Positions 24,405 through 33,194 of a stretch of DNA of 64,000 nucleotides are shown here, in pieces. A program made the translations under genes and the position numbers. Positions within the stretch are counted from its first letter, which is position 1. Each line of letters opens with the position of its first letter. The stretch is from Smallanthus sonchifolius. Its lineage: Eukaryota > Streptophyta > Magnoliopsida > Asterales > Asteraceae. Under the pieces are notes generated by a model. It saw nothing but the letters and a program-made list of their open reading frames with translations, had not been told where the DNA came from and ran no database searches. Where the stretch lies: contig CM042028.1 in NCBI GenBank assembly GCA_023525975.1, forward strand, positions 81,839,501 to 81,903,500, given 5' to 3'.

Positions 24405-25715
24405 TCACCTTATGGTTCTTGTTAGCTTGCATTTGGAAATAAAGATTGAATCTGTGTAATTCAAACTGCAAAGCTTCAAGAGTTCAGCTGATCTCTGTTT
24501 CAGCAATGGATCACATCCACTTTGGATGACAAGAAGCAGCTTTGCTGCAAGACCCACGTCAACAGCAATTGATGAATATTCTTCAGGAGAAAGCTTGCAG
24601 ATTGACCAAAGGATTGATAAAGCAAGCTGTGTACAGCTTTCAGATACCCTCATCAAGATTCTAACCATATTGGGTATGGTGTCTGCACAACAGCTCAATG
24701 CTAATTTTCCTTCTTTTACAGTTGAAACAGCATCTAAAACAAACAATGCTAATTCCAAACATTCTGGATTCATTCGGGGAAGCAATTCCACCAGCTGAGG
24801 AACAGCCCCTATGCTAACAATCAAGATTCTCACTTGTGTATGTGAGCATATGGATTTAAGCAGCTTTAAACCAGGCAGATTCCCACTTGGGTGTCTTTTG
24901 TCTTTAACCAGCCTCATTAAACCAACCAATAAACCGTGGCTGGAGACGATATCTGAGTCGAAATCGTCTTCTTCCATCAATATTTGGATCAATTTGGTGC
25001 AATTGATCTTTGTTTCAATAGACCCCTCATTTAACATGTCTACAACTAATGACACTTTAGCCGGTTGCATCAGATTCAACCTTGAAGGTGAATCAAGACT
25101 CAAATTAACAAGAATTGAAACCACCTCAGAACCAATGGCATGAGATGTGTACGGACCTAATAAGTTTAAAAGAACAGCCACCCCTCCTTTCTCCACCACT
25201 GTCTTTCTGGCACTGTAGTGATTGGTTACAATACTCCGGAGGTCTTTCAGGGACTGCACACGCGCTTGACCTTTGACCTTCTTAAGTGCTGTTAAAATCT
25301 CTGAAACACTTCCTTGTACATCTTCAGATTTCTTCTTCATTTGGAGGTACTTTTGGGAGAACCATGTGTGAATCAGCTGATGAAGAGTCTTGTTTGGGGT
25401 GACTGAGTCATCCCAGAGCTCTTGCATAGTGGTAGGGCAAGTGAAGTGACCCAAGCTGAACCATTTCAAGATATTGGACCGCTCATATGTCTGGCCTGTA
25501 CAAAGGGTAACAGGGTCTTCCATCGGTTCAAGTGAAATTGGGCAAATGAACACAGATGGGACATCAGACAGATCTAACTCTTCAATCATCTTGTTCAGAT
25601 CCAGTTTCTCAGCAAACCCACCACCAAATCCAACTCCACCACCCAAAACCCCATCTTTCACAGCCGTGTCTAGATCCAGAACCTGCCCTTCAGCCCTTGT
25701 TGGACACACAGGCAT
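24405..25715 (-). CDS. U-box/ARM-repeat E3 ubiquitin ligase, PUB30/31-like
   Basis: A single open frame encodes a plant U-box protein, an E3 ligase that binds a ubiquitin-loaded E2 and directs ubiquitin to substrates. Counting from the ATG at 25715, a short acidic/glycine-rich N-terminus (LGGGVGFGGG) is followed by the U-box at about residues 54-127 (FICPISLEPMEDPVTL, then GQTYER and the CPTT and NKTLHQLI segments). ARM/HEAT-like helical repeats fill about 150-420. The frame is open 20 codons further up to 25775, but MPVCPTRAEG fits the PUB30/31 type of start better, giving 436 residues, close to the family size as I recall it. There is no frameshift or stop. It is intron-less, like its presumed relatives. 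Which Arabidopsis PUB is the true orthologue is an inference. It is the best-preserved host gene in the window. Confidence 0.92.
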   Translation of the reverse strand: MPVCPTRAEGQVLDLDTAVKDGVLGGGVGFGGGFAEKLDLNKMIEELDLSDVPSVFICPISLEPMEDPVTLCTGQTYERSNILKWFSLGHFTCPTTMQELWDDSVTPNKTLHQLIHTWFSQKYLQMKKKSEDVQGSVSEILTALKKVKGQARVQSLKDLRSIVTNHYSARKTVVEKGGVAVLLNLLGPYTSHAIGSEVVSILVNLSLDSPSRLNLMQPAKVSLVVDMLNEGSIETKINCTKLIQILMEEDDFDSDIVSSHGLLVGLMRLVKDKRHPSGNLPGLKLLKSICSHTQVRILIVSIGAVPQLVELLPRMNPECLELALFVLDAVSTVKEGKLALSCCADTIPNMVRILMRVSESCTQLALSILWSICKLSPEEYSSIAVDVGLAAKLLLVIQSGCDPLLKQRSAELLKLCSLNYTDSIFISKCKLTRTIR

Positions 25716-26270
25716 TTTCACAAACACCTGGCGACAAATTACTTTAGACGAACAAACGAAATGAACAGGCTTCAACGGCAGCCCATTACATCAAGAAATT
25801 CCACCTTCTTGATGTTCTCTCTTTCATCAACCAGATTTTGAACAACTTTAACTGATTTCTCTCCTTTTTTGTTCGGTCAAAAGACTCATCACCAAAAATA
25901 ATAATAATGAATAACAGTGTAACAGCCTCTTTGCTAAAATCAAAGTGTTTGACGTCGTATTCAAGCTTTAAAAGGTTTGAATCATCAAACCAATAGCGGA
26001 ACAGTCAATGAGAAAATAATTAGAGCACACAAAGATCCAGATGCTTTTTTAAAGTAGGGTGAAAAATAAAAGAGGATTTCCAAATAAATAATGAAGATAA
26101 AAGAGACCAGATTGTAGGGTTCATAAATCAACAATAAAGGAAAAGAAATTTGGGAGGAGAGAGAAGGGGGTTAAGCTTAAAGGTTGATACCTCCTGTTTG
26201 GAGGTCTGGTTTTGGGGTTTTTGGCAAACCGGAAGGGGTGATGAATGGGGCCGGTAAATATGCCATTTAG
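25716..26270 (-). promoter_or_regulatory. 5' UTR and promoter region of the U-box gene
   Basis: This is the 5' flank of the minus-strand gene. It is non-coding and contains pyrimidine-rich stretches on the minus strand (around 26150-26175, CTCTCTCCTCCC-like), common in plant leaders. The word CCAG|GTGTTT just upstream of the ATG could be part of a 5' UTR intron boundary, but I cannot place the transcription start. Confidence 0.4.
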
Positions 26271-28861
26271 CCTGCTCCGCACGTGTTAAGGTTACCACGC
26301 GTAAACTTGATGTTTCCGGTTTTTAAATTTTAAAAATTTCAAATATGTGTGGGTATAAATTTTGATAAGTTAATGAACATAAATAATAGGAGTTAGCTTT
26401 AGTATATCAAATAACAGGCGATGGTGTTAGTAACCAAGTCTGTTATTAAAGTCATCAAAGTTTTTTTTTATTATAATATAACTTAATTTTTATTAGGTTT
26501 CTAATATTGTGAAATGTTTTTATAAGTGTTAAACATTTTAAAAATTATTTTTTAAAATGATATAAATGGAACATTTACTAATTACTACTCAATAATTTTT
26601 TTAAAAATTATCTTGGTTTAAAAGATAACAGTGAAGAAAATAATTCATTAAATAATAATCATGTTTCATAATTTTCAATTTAAGTCAGATTTAAAAAAAA
26701 ATAATCATTAAATAGTAAATAAGATTAACATGTGTTCATTTAGTTCACTTAATTTAAAAAAAATTAACATTTATAAAAAAATTATAACATTGGTACACCT
26801 AATCAGTGGCGGATCCATAAATTTTTTTCATTGAGATCGGAAATTTTTTGAGTCGGTTGTCTATCGATAAATATTAAATTTTTCGGTTCAGTTCGAGTTG
26901 GGTCGGGTCACATAGTACACGCATTTTCACTAAATACAATTAGCAAATAACACATATCGCATGGTATTATAGCAAAATAATATGATAAGCACAATTCCAA
27001 ATTTAGAGAAAATTAAAAAAAAAGTTTCCTAAAATAAAATTGTGAGGATGCAGGGGCGCAAGGTTGTGAATACTGAACCGACCAGCAAAGCGAGAATTGT
27101 GAATTCGTGATTAGCAAAGAGCTCGAAATCGTGAAGAGGTAGAGCGAGAATCATGAATAATCGTTCTTCTGACTGCGTTAACTTCGATTCGGAAGCATGG
27201 CAAGAAACATGATTGTCAAATTCTCGTTCTTCAGATAGCGTGAAGTGTGAATATGAAATGTCGAGACCTCGATAGATCAGGAATCTAAATTGCCACTACT
27301 TATATTTTTTATTAGGTTAAATTGTTTAAAAATTAAAATGTGTAATGCGTTAATTAAACGTGTGTTTAATTGTTAAATGACTAAGTTTTTAGTCTAATTT
27401 AGTCCAAATGTCCAATTAAATGACTTTAAAAGGAAATAAAAAAAACTTAAGTGACTTTAATGAAACACTTGAGAAACTTCAATATTCCTGTATTAAATTG
27501 TCCCTGATATATACATTGTAGAACTAGGTTAGAAAACTCGTGTATTACACGGTCTGAATGAAGAAAATGTTAAATATTAATTAGTAATGATGATTTAGAA
27601 ATTATAAAACGCTTGAACAAGTTAATTGATGATAAACAAAATTTTGAATCAAAAAAATTATAGATAAAAATTGAAATAAATTATTAATTTAGTTGTATAA
27701 AATAATTGAGTTAATTAAAATGTAAAAACAATCCAACTATCCATAATACAAATTTTTAAAATTGATAACTAACGTAAGAAATTATAACTATCCATAATTA
27801 ATTTTATAATAAATATCTAATATATAATTTTTTAATATCATTATTATTTAACAAGAGAAAGAACGGCAAAATAAGAGTAAGGAGGCAGTAGATAGTCACA
27901 CATGTCCCCTCATTTAATAAAAGAGACAGGCGATAAAATAAAAGTGAAGAGACATCGCAGAATAACATGTGTCCTTCTAATTAGTTATTTATTATAATAA
28001 GGATATCTAAGAAACTATGAAGTTTGAATTTTACTACAAACTTTCTTAATGATATACCAAAAATATTTGGTAAGTTTTAATGAAATTAATATACATGAAC
28101 AATGATTAAAAGAATTTTGAAATAATTAAGATTATTAACATATGGTATGAACTTGTTTACTTTTAACAATGAAGGGTAAAGTGAGGCGCACGTGGGAAGC
28201 CGGTTCGAGTCGTCAACAATAACGCCGCACGAGGACTGGGGTTAGCCATCCCGCACGAACCAAGACCATAAAAAATTAAGCATATCTCGAAACACACTTC
28301 CAGATAACAAGAGTTAAAAATGCATGGACAAAAAACTTTCACTATGCCCCCTTTAACTTTCATTATTTTCACAGACAAAGTGGTCCCCTTTACAAAATCA
28401 GGCACCTACTACAAAATTCAATGCCACTGTTTTCTAATCTTTTAGTAGAGAATGAAAGTGATACGAATTTAAATACAGATATGAATACAGATAATGTAAC
28501 AAAATATGGTGTTACTTGATTTGTAATTTAATATACATCACTTTAGATATTAGTATCCTTCGTTTTGAAAAATTTTCAGTCAAACCGAACCGAATATATA
28601 TCTTAGAAAATAGAAACCAAACTAAAAACTTAATTGAAATTCGGTCCGGTTGCAGTTTCAAATCAAAAAACCGGATTTTTGACCAGGATGATGTTCATTG
28701 GTTCTGATTTTTGGTTCATCGATTTGATTTTCTCGGTTTATGTAGTAGGCTAATATATGAATTTGGTTTCCTCATTTTATCCAAATTGACTTTCTTAAAC
28801 CGAAAAACAAATAACTAATTCGGATCAGTCGATTTAATTTTTGGTTTAATATAGGGGACTA
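26271..28861. other. AT-rich intergenic DNA with small repeat remnants
   Basis: I find no credible gene. The words 'gtggcggatcc' at about 26806 and 'actcgtgtattacacgg' at about 27535 look like starts of common small plant transposons, but I could not pair their ends. The small ORFs in 28163-28707 have no recognisable features. Confidence 0.5.
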
Positions 28862-28894
28862 CTAACAAGACACGGGATTTGCTAACAAGACACG

Positions 28895-29250
28895 GACCTA
28901 TACGCTTCGTATAGGCGCTTCACAATTTCCAACCCCCAACAACATCATACACCTGGTCATTCTTAACCCCTATACGCATCGTATAGTGCAATACGATGCG
29001 GTTTAGGGTACGAGGTACCTTCTGCACTTAGTCAACCATTGCATCAATATACGCCACGTATAGCGTTATACGCAACGTATAATGATGTGATGATTGACTA
29101 GTTGCAGAAGATACCTCGTACCCTAAACCTTATTGTATTGCCCTATACGATACGTATATGCGTATAGTGATGTGATGGTTGACTAGGTGCAGAAGATACA
29201 TCGTACCCTAAACTGCATCGTATTGGGCTATACGATGTGTATAGCTTAAA
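28895..29250. repeat. Palindromic ATACG(C/A)(A/T)(T/G)CGTAT repeats at the MULE-1 left end
   Basis: About ten words such as TATACGCATCGTATAG, ATACGATGCGG, TATACGCCACGTATAG and TATACGCAACGTATAA occur within 350 bp, often as facing pairs joined by GGGCAATACG. Similar clusters occur at 41330-41460, 42420-42700 and 46150-46380. Subterminal repeats of this kind are usually transposase-binding sites; that role is inferred here. Confidence 0.75.
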
Positions 29251-29284
29251 TTTTTTTTCACGTATAGCTCAAAAAACTATAGCC

Positions 29285-29494
29285 ATGTCTTGGTGGTGTG
29301 ATGTTAACTATGGTTTTCACGTATATTCTAACGAGTCACTAAAAAACAACCCGGAAAGTTATGGCGTTCATGCTGGGTACGGGAGATGGCCGGTAGATGT
29401 GAATCAGGAGGAGGTCTCGTCCGACGTTCATTCTAATCACCAGGTAAGGCTTCCAGATTTGAACGAGCCACTATGCAATCCCGAGTTCGCATAC
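29285..29494 (+). pseudogene. MULE-1 transposase, start of first exon
   Basis: From the ATG at 29285 the frame encodes MSWWCDVNYGFHVY and continues to RLPDLNEPL and PEFAY, where it is cut by the gypsy insertion. The equivalent exon in MULE-2 starts at 42785 and shares the MSWW start, the YGF segment and RLPDLNEPL. The function of this N-terminal domain is unknown to me. It precedes the FAR1-like DNA-binding domain. Confidence 0.7.
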
Positions 29495-31790
29495 TGTGAC
29501 ACCCGACATTTCAGGTCAATATCCGTATACATTATGAACAAGTTTACATTACAATAAACGAGTTTACATTATAATTATTTTTGTGATTTACGTAATTTCA
29601 CAAACAAGGACATGAAGGTCTAACAAAAACCGAACATTGTCTCATTTTATATTTTTGGTAATTCTGGGAATTACCGGTTCACATACACTTATAACCCGAC
29701 TTAATTCGAACACTATTGGTTGAAATAAATAACCAGAAAAATATATATACATATATATATTATTTACACAAACTTTACGTGGAACCATAAATTATATTTA
29801 GAATAAAATTATAATACCGTGGGGAAAATAAACCGAATTAAACTACCCCTTTAGAACTCTAATTGATATTAATACCAAAAATCTAATTGTTTTATTATTA
29901 TAACCCAAACCCCCTAACCCACCCTTGACTTCTCGGCCGAAGTGCAGGGGAAACCATCCCCAATCTCACGTATTTTCAAATTGACCCATACTCCCACTTG
30001 TGAAAACCCAGATAAAACCATACCCTACATTCAAAATTCTCACAATTCCCATTTATCTCTCATTTTCATACGGCAAACATTCCAATTCTCTTCAATTCGA
30101 AGTCCAGTTTCAAGGCGAAATTCACCATAATTTGCTATTTTAAGAAGAATCTCAAGTGTTTCTGCAAAAGAGTCGAGATCATCTCTGTTTTATTTCATCA
30201 TCTTCATCTCGGTTTTAAGGTAAAAACTCGACATTTTCACATTAGTTTCTTTAAAACCGTAGCTAAACTTACATCTTATTTAAACGTAAGAAAGACAACA
30301 AGAAGAGTGTGTCGAATTCAAGTTTAAAATATAAAAATATGCAGGACTGATTCTGTCAAACAGAAGTCCAGTACTCGAAACTAGGAGTTTCGATACCAGT
30401 TAACTCAATCGAAACTAGGTAGTTTCGATACCTTTTCTCAATCGAAACTAGGTAGTTTCGATAGCAAATACTCAATCGAAACTAGGTAGTTTCGATACCT
30501 GTTGCTCAATCGAAACTAGGAGTTTCGATACCTGTTTCTCAATCGAAACTAGGAGTTTCGATACCTGTTTCTCAATCGAAACTAGGAGTTTCGATACCTG
30601 TTTCTCAATCGAAACTAGGAGTTTCGATACCTGTTGCTCAATCGAAACTAGGAGTTTCGATACCTGTTGGTCAATCGAAACTAGGAGTTTCGATACCTTT
30701 TACTCAATCGAAACTAGGTTGTTTCGACTCCTGACCACTCCATCGAAACTAAGTAGTTTCGACACACATATGCCCAATCGAAACTAAGAAGTTTCGACAC
30801 CTGTACAACAGTCCCAGTTGGGCAGTAACTCAAAACTATTTTATAACAAAACATGTGTTGGAAAACTAAAACGATATTTAAACAAACATAATCAGATTTA
30901 CAAGGTCGGTGAACAATTTACAATTAAGACGTTGGTCTTAACAACAATTTACCCTTGGTATCTAGGGTACAAACAGTCAAGGTTGACTACAACAAATATT
31001 ATTACAAGTATATACACAAACACAAGGTGAGTTTCACGGCCCCTTTCTTTTTACTGTTTTCTAATATTTGGGGGAAGAACATACTTCAACTATTTTATGG
31101 GATAACAAGAGAATAAGACACGACTTTATGTTTACATGGGATGAGAACAACACATTGGAGGCCGCTAAAGTCCCCTGGAACAACATAGTAACCATTAACT
31201 GTAGCCTAGGGTCCTATGAATAGTACTATGGAGAGTGACGTCTCCCGGTCATGGTTAGTCGCGCTAACCACAATCTGGAGGATTTATGGCCGCATAGAAT
31301 CTGATAACGCTTAATAGGGGCTCACACATGTCATGGTTTGGTTACGCCTCATGTATGAACATATTATTTGTATTCCTAGCTAGTTTACAAATGGGTCAAC
31401 AATTCTTATTCTGCTTATCTCATGCAACTGAATTATTTATGAACAAATGAAGTTTACAAAGAACAATTTGATTAAACCTGTGAACTCACCAACCTCGTGT
31501 TGACGATTTTAAGTATGTTTTTCAGGTAACTGAACGTGATTTCAAGGTTAGCAATATAGATTACATGCATGCACGATGGATACTACTCAAGGAGGATTTC
31601 CCTTGTATAACTCATTGAGTTGAGTCATATTTGTGAAATCTTAACTTTTTGTAAACTCAGATTATGTTTTGTAATGTAAAACATTAAACTTGTTAATGTA
31701 TCCATTTATCATGTATGTGTTTGCGGTAATCATATGCTTTGGAAACCATGAACGTTGCGCCTCGCGTTTCCGCCTTGGCGGGGTGTGACA
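29495..31790 (+). repeat. 5' LTR of the Tekay-like element (LTR-C)
   Basis: It begins TGTGACACCCG and ends GGCGGGGTGTGACA. Landmarks are a 13-unit hairpin array (30375-30804), a splice-donor-like AAGGTGAGTTTCAC followed by GGCCCCTTTC at about 31024, TTTGGGGGAAG at about 31067, and CTCACCAACC at about 31485. The 70-residue and 62-residue ORFs inside occur identically in both LTRs only because the LTRs are identical. Confidence 0.95.
30375..30804 (+). repeat. TCGAAACTAGGAGTTTCGA hairpin array in the 5' LTR (33-bp period)
   Basis: Thirteen tandem units contain TCGAAACT(A)GG(T)AGTTTCGA, a perfect 8-bp stem with a 3-4-base loop, followed by TACCTGTTTCTCAA-like spacer. The central units repeat exactly every 33 bp. 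Outer units vary in the loop (AGG, AGGT, AAG, AAGT) and spacer more than in the stem. The identical array is in the 3' LTR at 38495-38924. Confidence 0.95.
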
Positions 31791-31794
31791 GAAC

Positions 31795-31808
31795 TGGTAT
31801 CAGAGCCA
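31795..31808 (+). other. Primer-binding site for Met-tRNA
   Basis: TGGTATCAGAGCCA begins four bases after the 5' LTR. It is the standard plant retrotransposon primer site complementary to the 3' end of a methionine tRNA, where minus-strand DNA synthesis starts. Confidence 0.9.
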
Positions 31809-31915
31809 TTGATTATAGTGAACTAGGAATCTAAATTGGAACCTAGTCTATAATCTAAATGACTCACTAAAACGTTTTCATTGCATAAGCATTGCATGAC
31901 CAGTCATTTTGTCAT

Positions 31916-32695
31916 ATGGATATTGTAGTCACAAGCATGTCGTCACATTCACATTCTGATCCCGTCTCTGACACTGAATCAAATGAGGAATTTTCTGCCT
32001 CACGTCCCAAAAATCAAGTACAAACCCGTAGCTCCACACCACCTAAAGTCGCCTTGGGAAAACCGCCTATCGTCTACCGAAAGAAAAGCGGAGGACCAGT
32101 TAAGGTGCAAAGCGCTAGGAAGAAGGTTCGAATTCCACGCAAAAGGAATCTAGCAGCCCGTGACCCAGAAGACTTGGTGGCTGGTGAAGAACCACCTAGG
32201 CAAAGACCCTGCTACCACCCTACTGTGGGAACTATCCGTTGGATGCCCCGTACTCTGGCCCGTTGGAGGGAGATGGAGAGCATCCCATCTACCTTTGAGC
32301 TCGGAGAGTCTTCCAACTCTCCAACACCCCTACCCCACACTGGGGAAGCCATAGAGCTCACTGTGCCTACCTTGGTAGCTCGTGTTCGTACGCACGAGGA
32401 GCGTCTTGATGATCTCCTAGATGATATTCGGGCACATAGGGATGCAGCCATGCGCTTACGTCAAGGGCTCGGATCTCGAGTTCAGACTCTGGAGGACCAC
32501 ACCCGAGACATACAGGGTGCCACAAACTATCTAGAGTTGAGAGCTGACATGGATTGGCAGTTCACTGTTACGGTCCGAGACATGGTGGAGGCTCTGGAAG
32601 AAAGGACGTTGGCTGCAGAATTTGTGGCGAGAGCTAGTTTTGTCATGGCAGGACTTGCCATGATGATTGGATTGTACTCTCACTTCTTCTTTTAA
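31916..32695 (+). CDS. Accessory ORF between 5' LTR and gag, unknown function
   Basis: An intact 259-codon frame, counted from the first real ATG (31916); reading is open slightly further upstream. I do not recognise a family. Visible layout: an acidic, serine-rich N-terminus (residues 1-30); a basic, proline-rich middle (about 45-85, with KKVRIPRKR, a possible nuclear-localisation or nucleic-acid-binding patch); a charged region with heptad-like spacing from about 155 to 235 (RTHEERLDDLLDDI onward) that looks like coiled coil; and a hydrophobic C-terminal tail (ASFVMAGLAMMIGLY, about 238-255) ending four to five residues later, reminiscent of a tail anchor. It is in a different frame from gag, which starts 256 bp downstream. 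As the element is very young and this frame is open, it is likely functional. It could be an envelope-like or trans-acting structural factor; this is speculative. Confidence 0.75.
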   Translation: MDIVVTSMSSHSHSDPVSDTESNEEFSASRPKNQVQTRSSTPPKVALGKPPIVYRKKSGGPVKVQSARKKVRIPRKRNLAARDPEDLVAGEEPPRQRPCYHPTVGTIRWMPRTLARWREMESIPSTFELGESSNSPTPLPHTGEAIELTVPTLVARVRTHEERLDDLLDDIRAHRDAAMRLRQGLGSRVQTLEDHTRDIQGATNYLELRADMDWQFTVTVRDMVEALEERTLAAEFVARASFVMAGLAMMIGLYSHFFF

Positions 32696-32951
32696 ACCTA
32701 TTACGGGCGGGTTGTGCCCGTAGTACATTAAGTAGTTTAAAACTTTAGTACTGATGAGGTCATGTGAACCCATCTCTTTTGTATCCTTGTCTTTTGGAAC
32801 AATGTACTATGAATGTTTTGACTATGTATGTAATGGTTTATGTTGTGATAGTGGTTGTTTACATTTGACGTTGTTGTATCCTTATGTCATGAGCTATCAT
32901 TATTGTCATATAATGTTGTTTCTTTTTAATTGATATGTTAGAAAGAACGTC

Positions 32952-33185
32952 ATGGCACCTAAGCGTAGGACAACCCGTAACACTACTGGTGACAACAACG
33001 AGGCGATTTCCCCAAATGTGGAACAACTTATAGCACAACGAGTAGCTGCTGCCATGGAGCAGTATGAAGCCAATCGAAATAGTGGAGGAGGTGTAGGAGG
33101 TAGCGGTACAGCTGGAGGTTCCGGAGGTGCAGGAGGTAGCGGTACAGCTGGAGGTTCCGGAGGTAATAAAATAAATAAGCCATAA
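32952..33185 (+). CDS. Gag N-terminal fragment, ended by an in-frame TAA
   Basis: A 77-residue frame starts MAPKRRTTRN and ends in glycine/serine repeats (GGSGTAGGSGG). It is the expected N-terminus of a plant gypsy Gag: a basic start, a short helical segment around IAQRVAAAMEQYEANRN, then a low-complexity linker. The TAA at 33183 is in the same frame as the long gag-pol frame, and only nine bases separate it from the ATG at 33195. Either the stop is a mutation (CAA to TAA is one C-to-T change) or it is suppressed. I favour mutation, but read-through is not excluded. Confidence 0.8.
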   Translation: MAPKRRTTRNTTGDNNEAISPNVEQLIAQRVAAAMEQYEANRNSGGGVGGSGTAGGSGGAGGSGTAGGSGGNKINKP

Positions 33186-33194
33186 CATATAGTC

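Noticed and set aside
24526..25764. Plus-strand ORFs across the U-box gene
   Set aside because: Shadows of the minus-strand coding region.
27520..28010. Helitron
   Set aside because: Words such as 'actcgtgtattacacgg' suggested a small repeat, but I found neither a clear TC start nor a CTRR end with hairpin.
28180..28230. tRNA or SINE head (GGTTCGAGTC)
   Set aside because: B-box-like word only; no A box, no cloverleaf and no tail.
29430..29475. EAR repression motif (DLNxxP) in the MULE first exon
   Set aside because: The sequence is DLNEPL, with P one residue too early for DLNxxP, and the gene is broken.
30375..30804. CRISPR array
   Set aside because: Regular repeats with 33-bp period and palindromic units resemble one, but the spacers are themselves repeated, there are no cas genes, and it lies inside an LTR that is duplicated 8,120 bp away in a plant genome.
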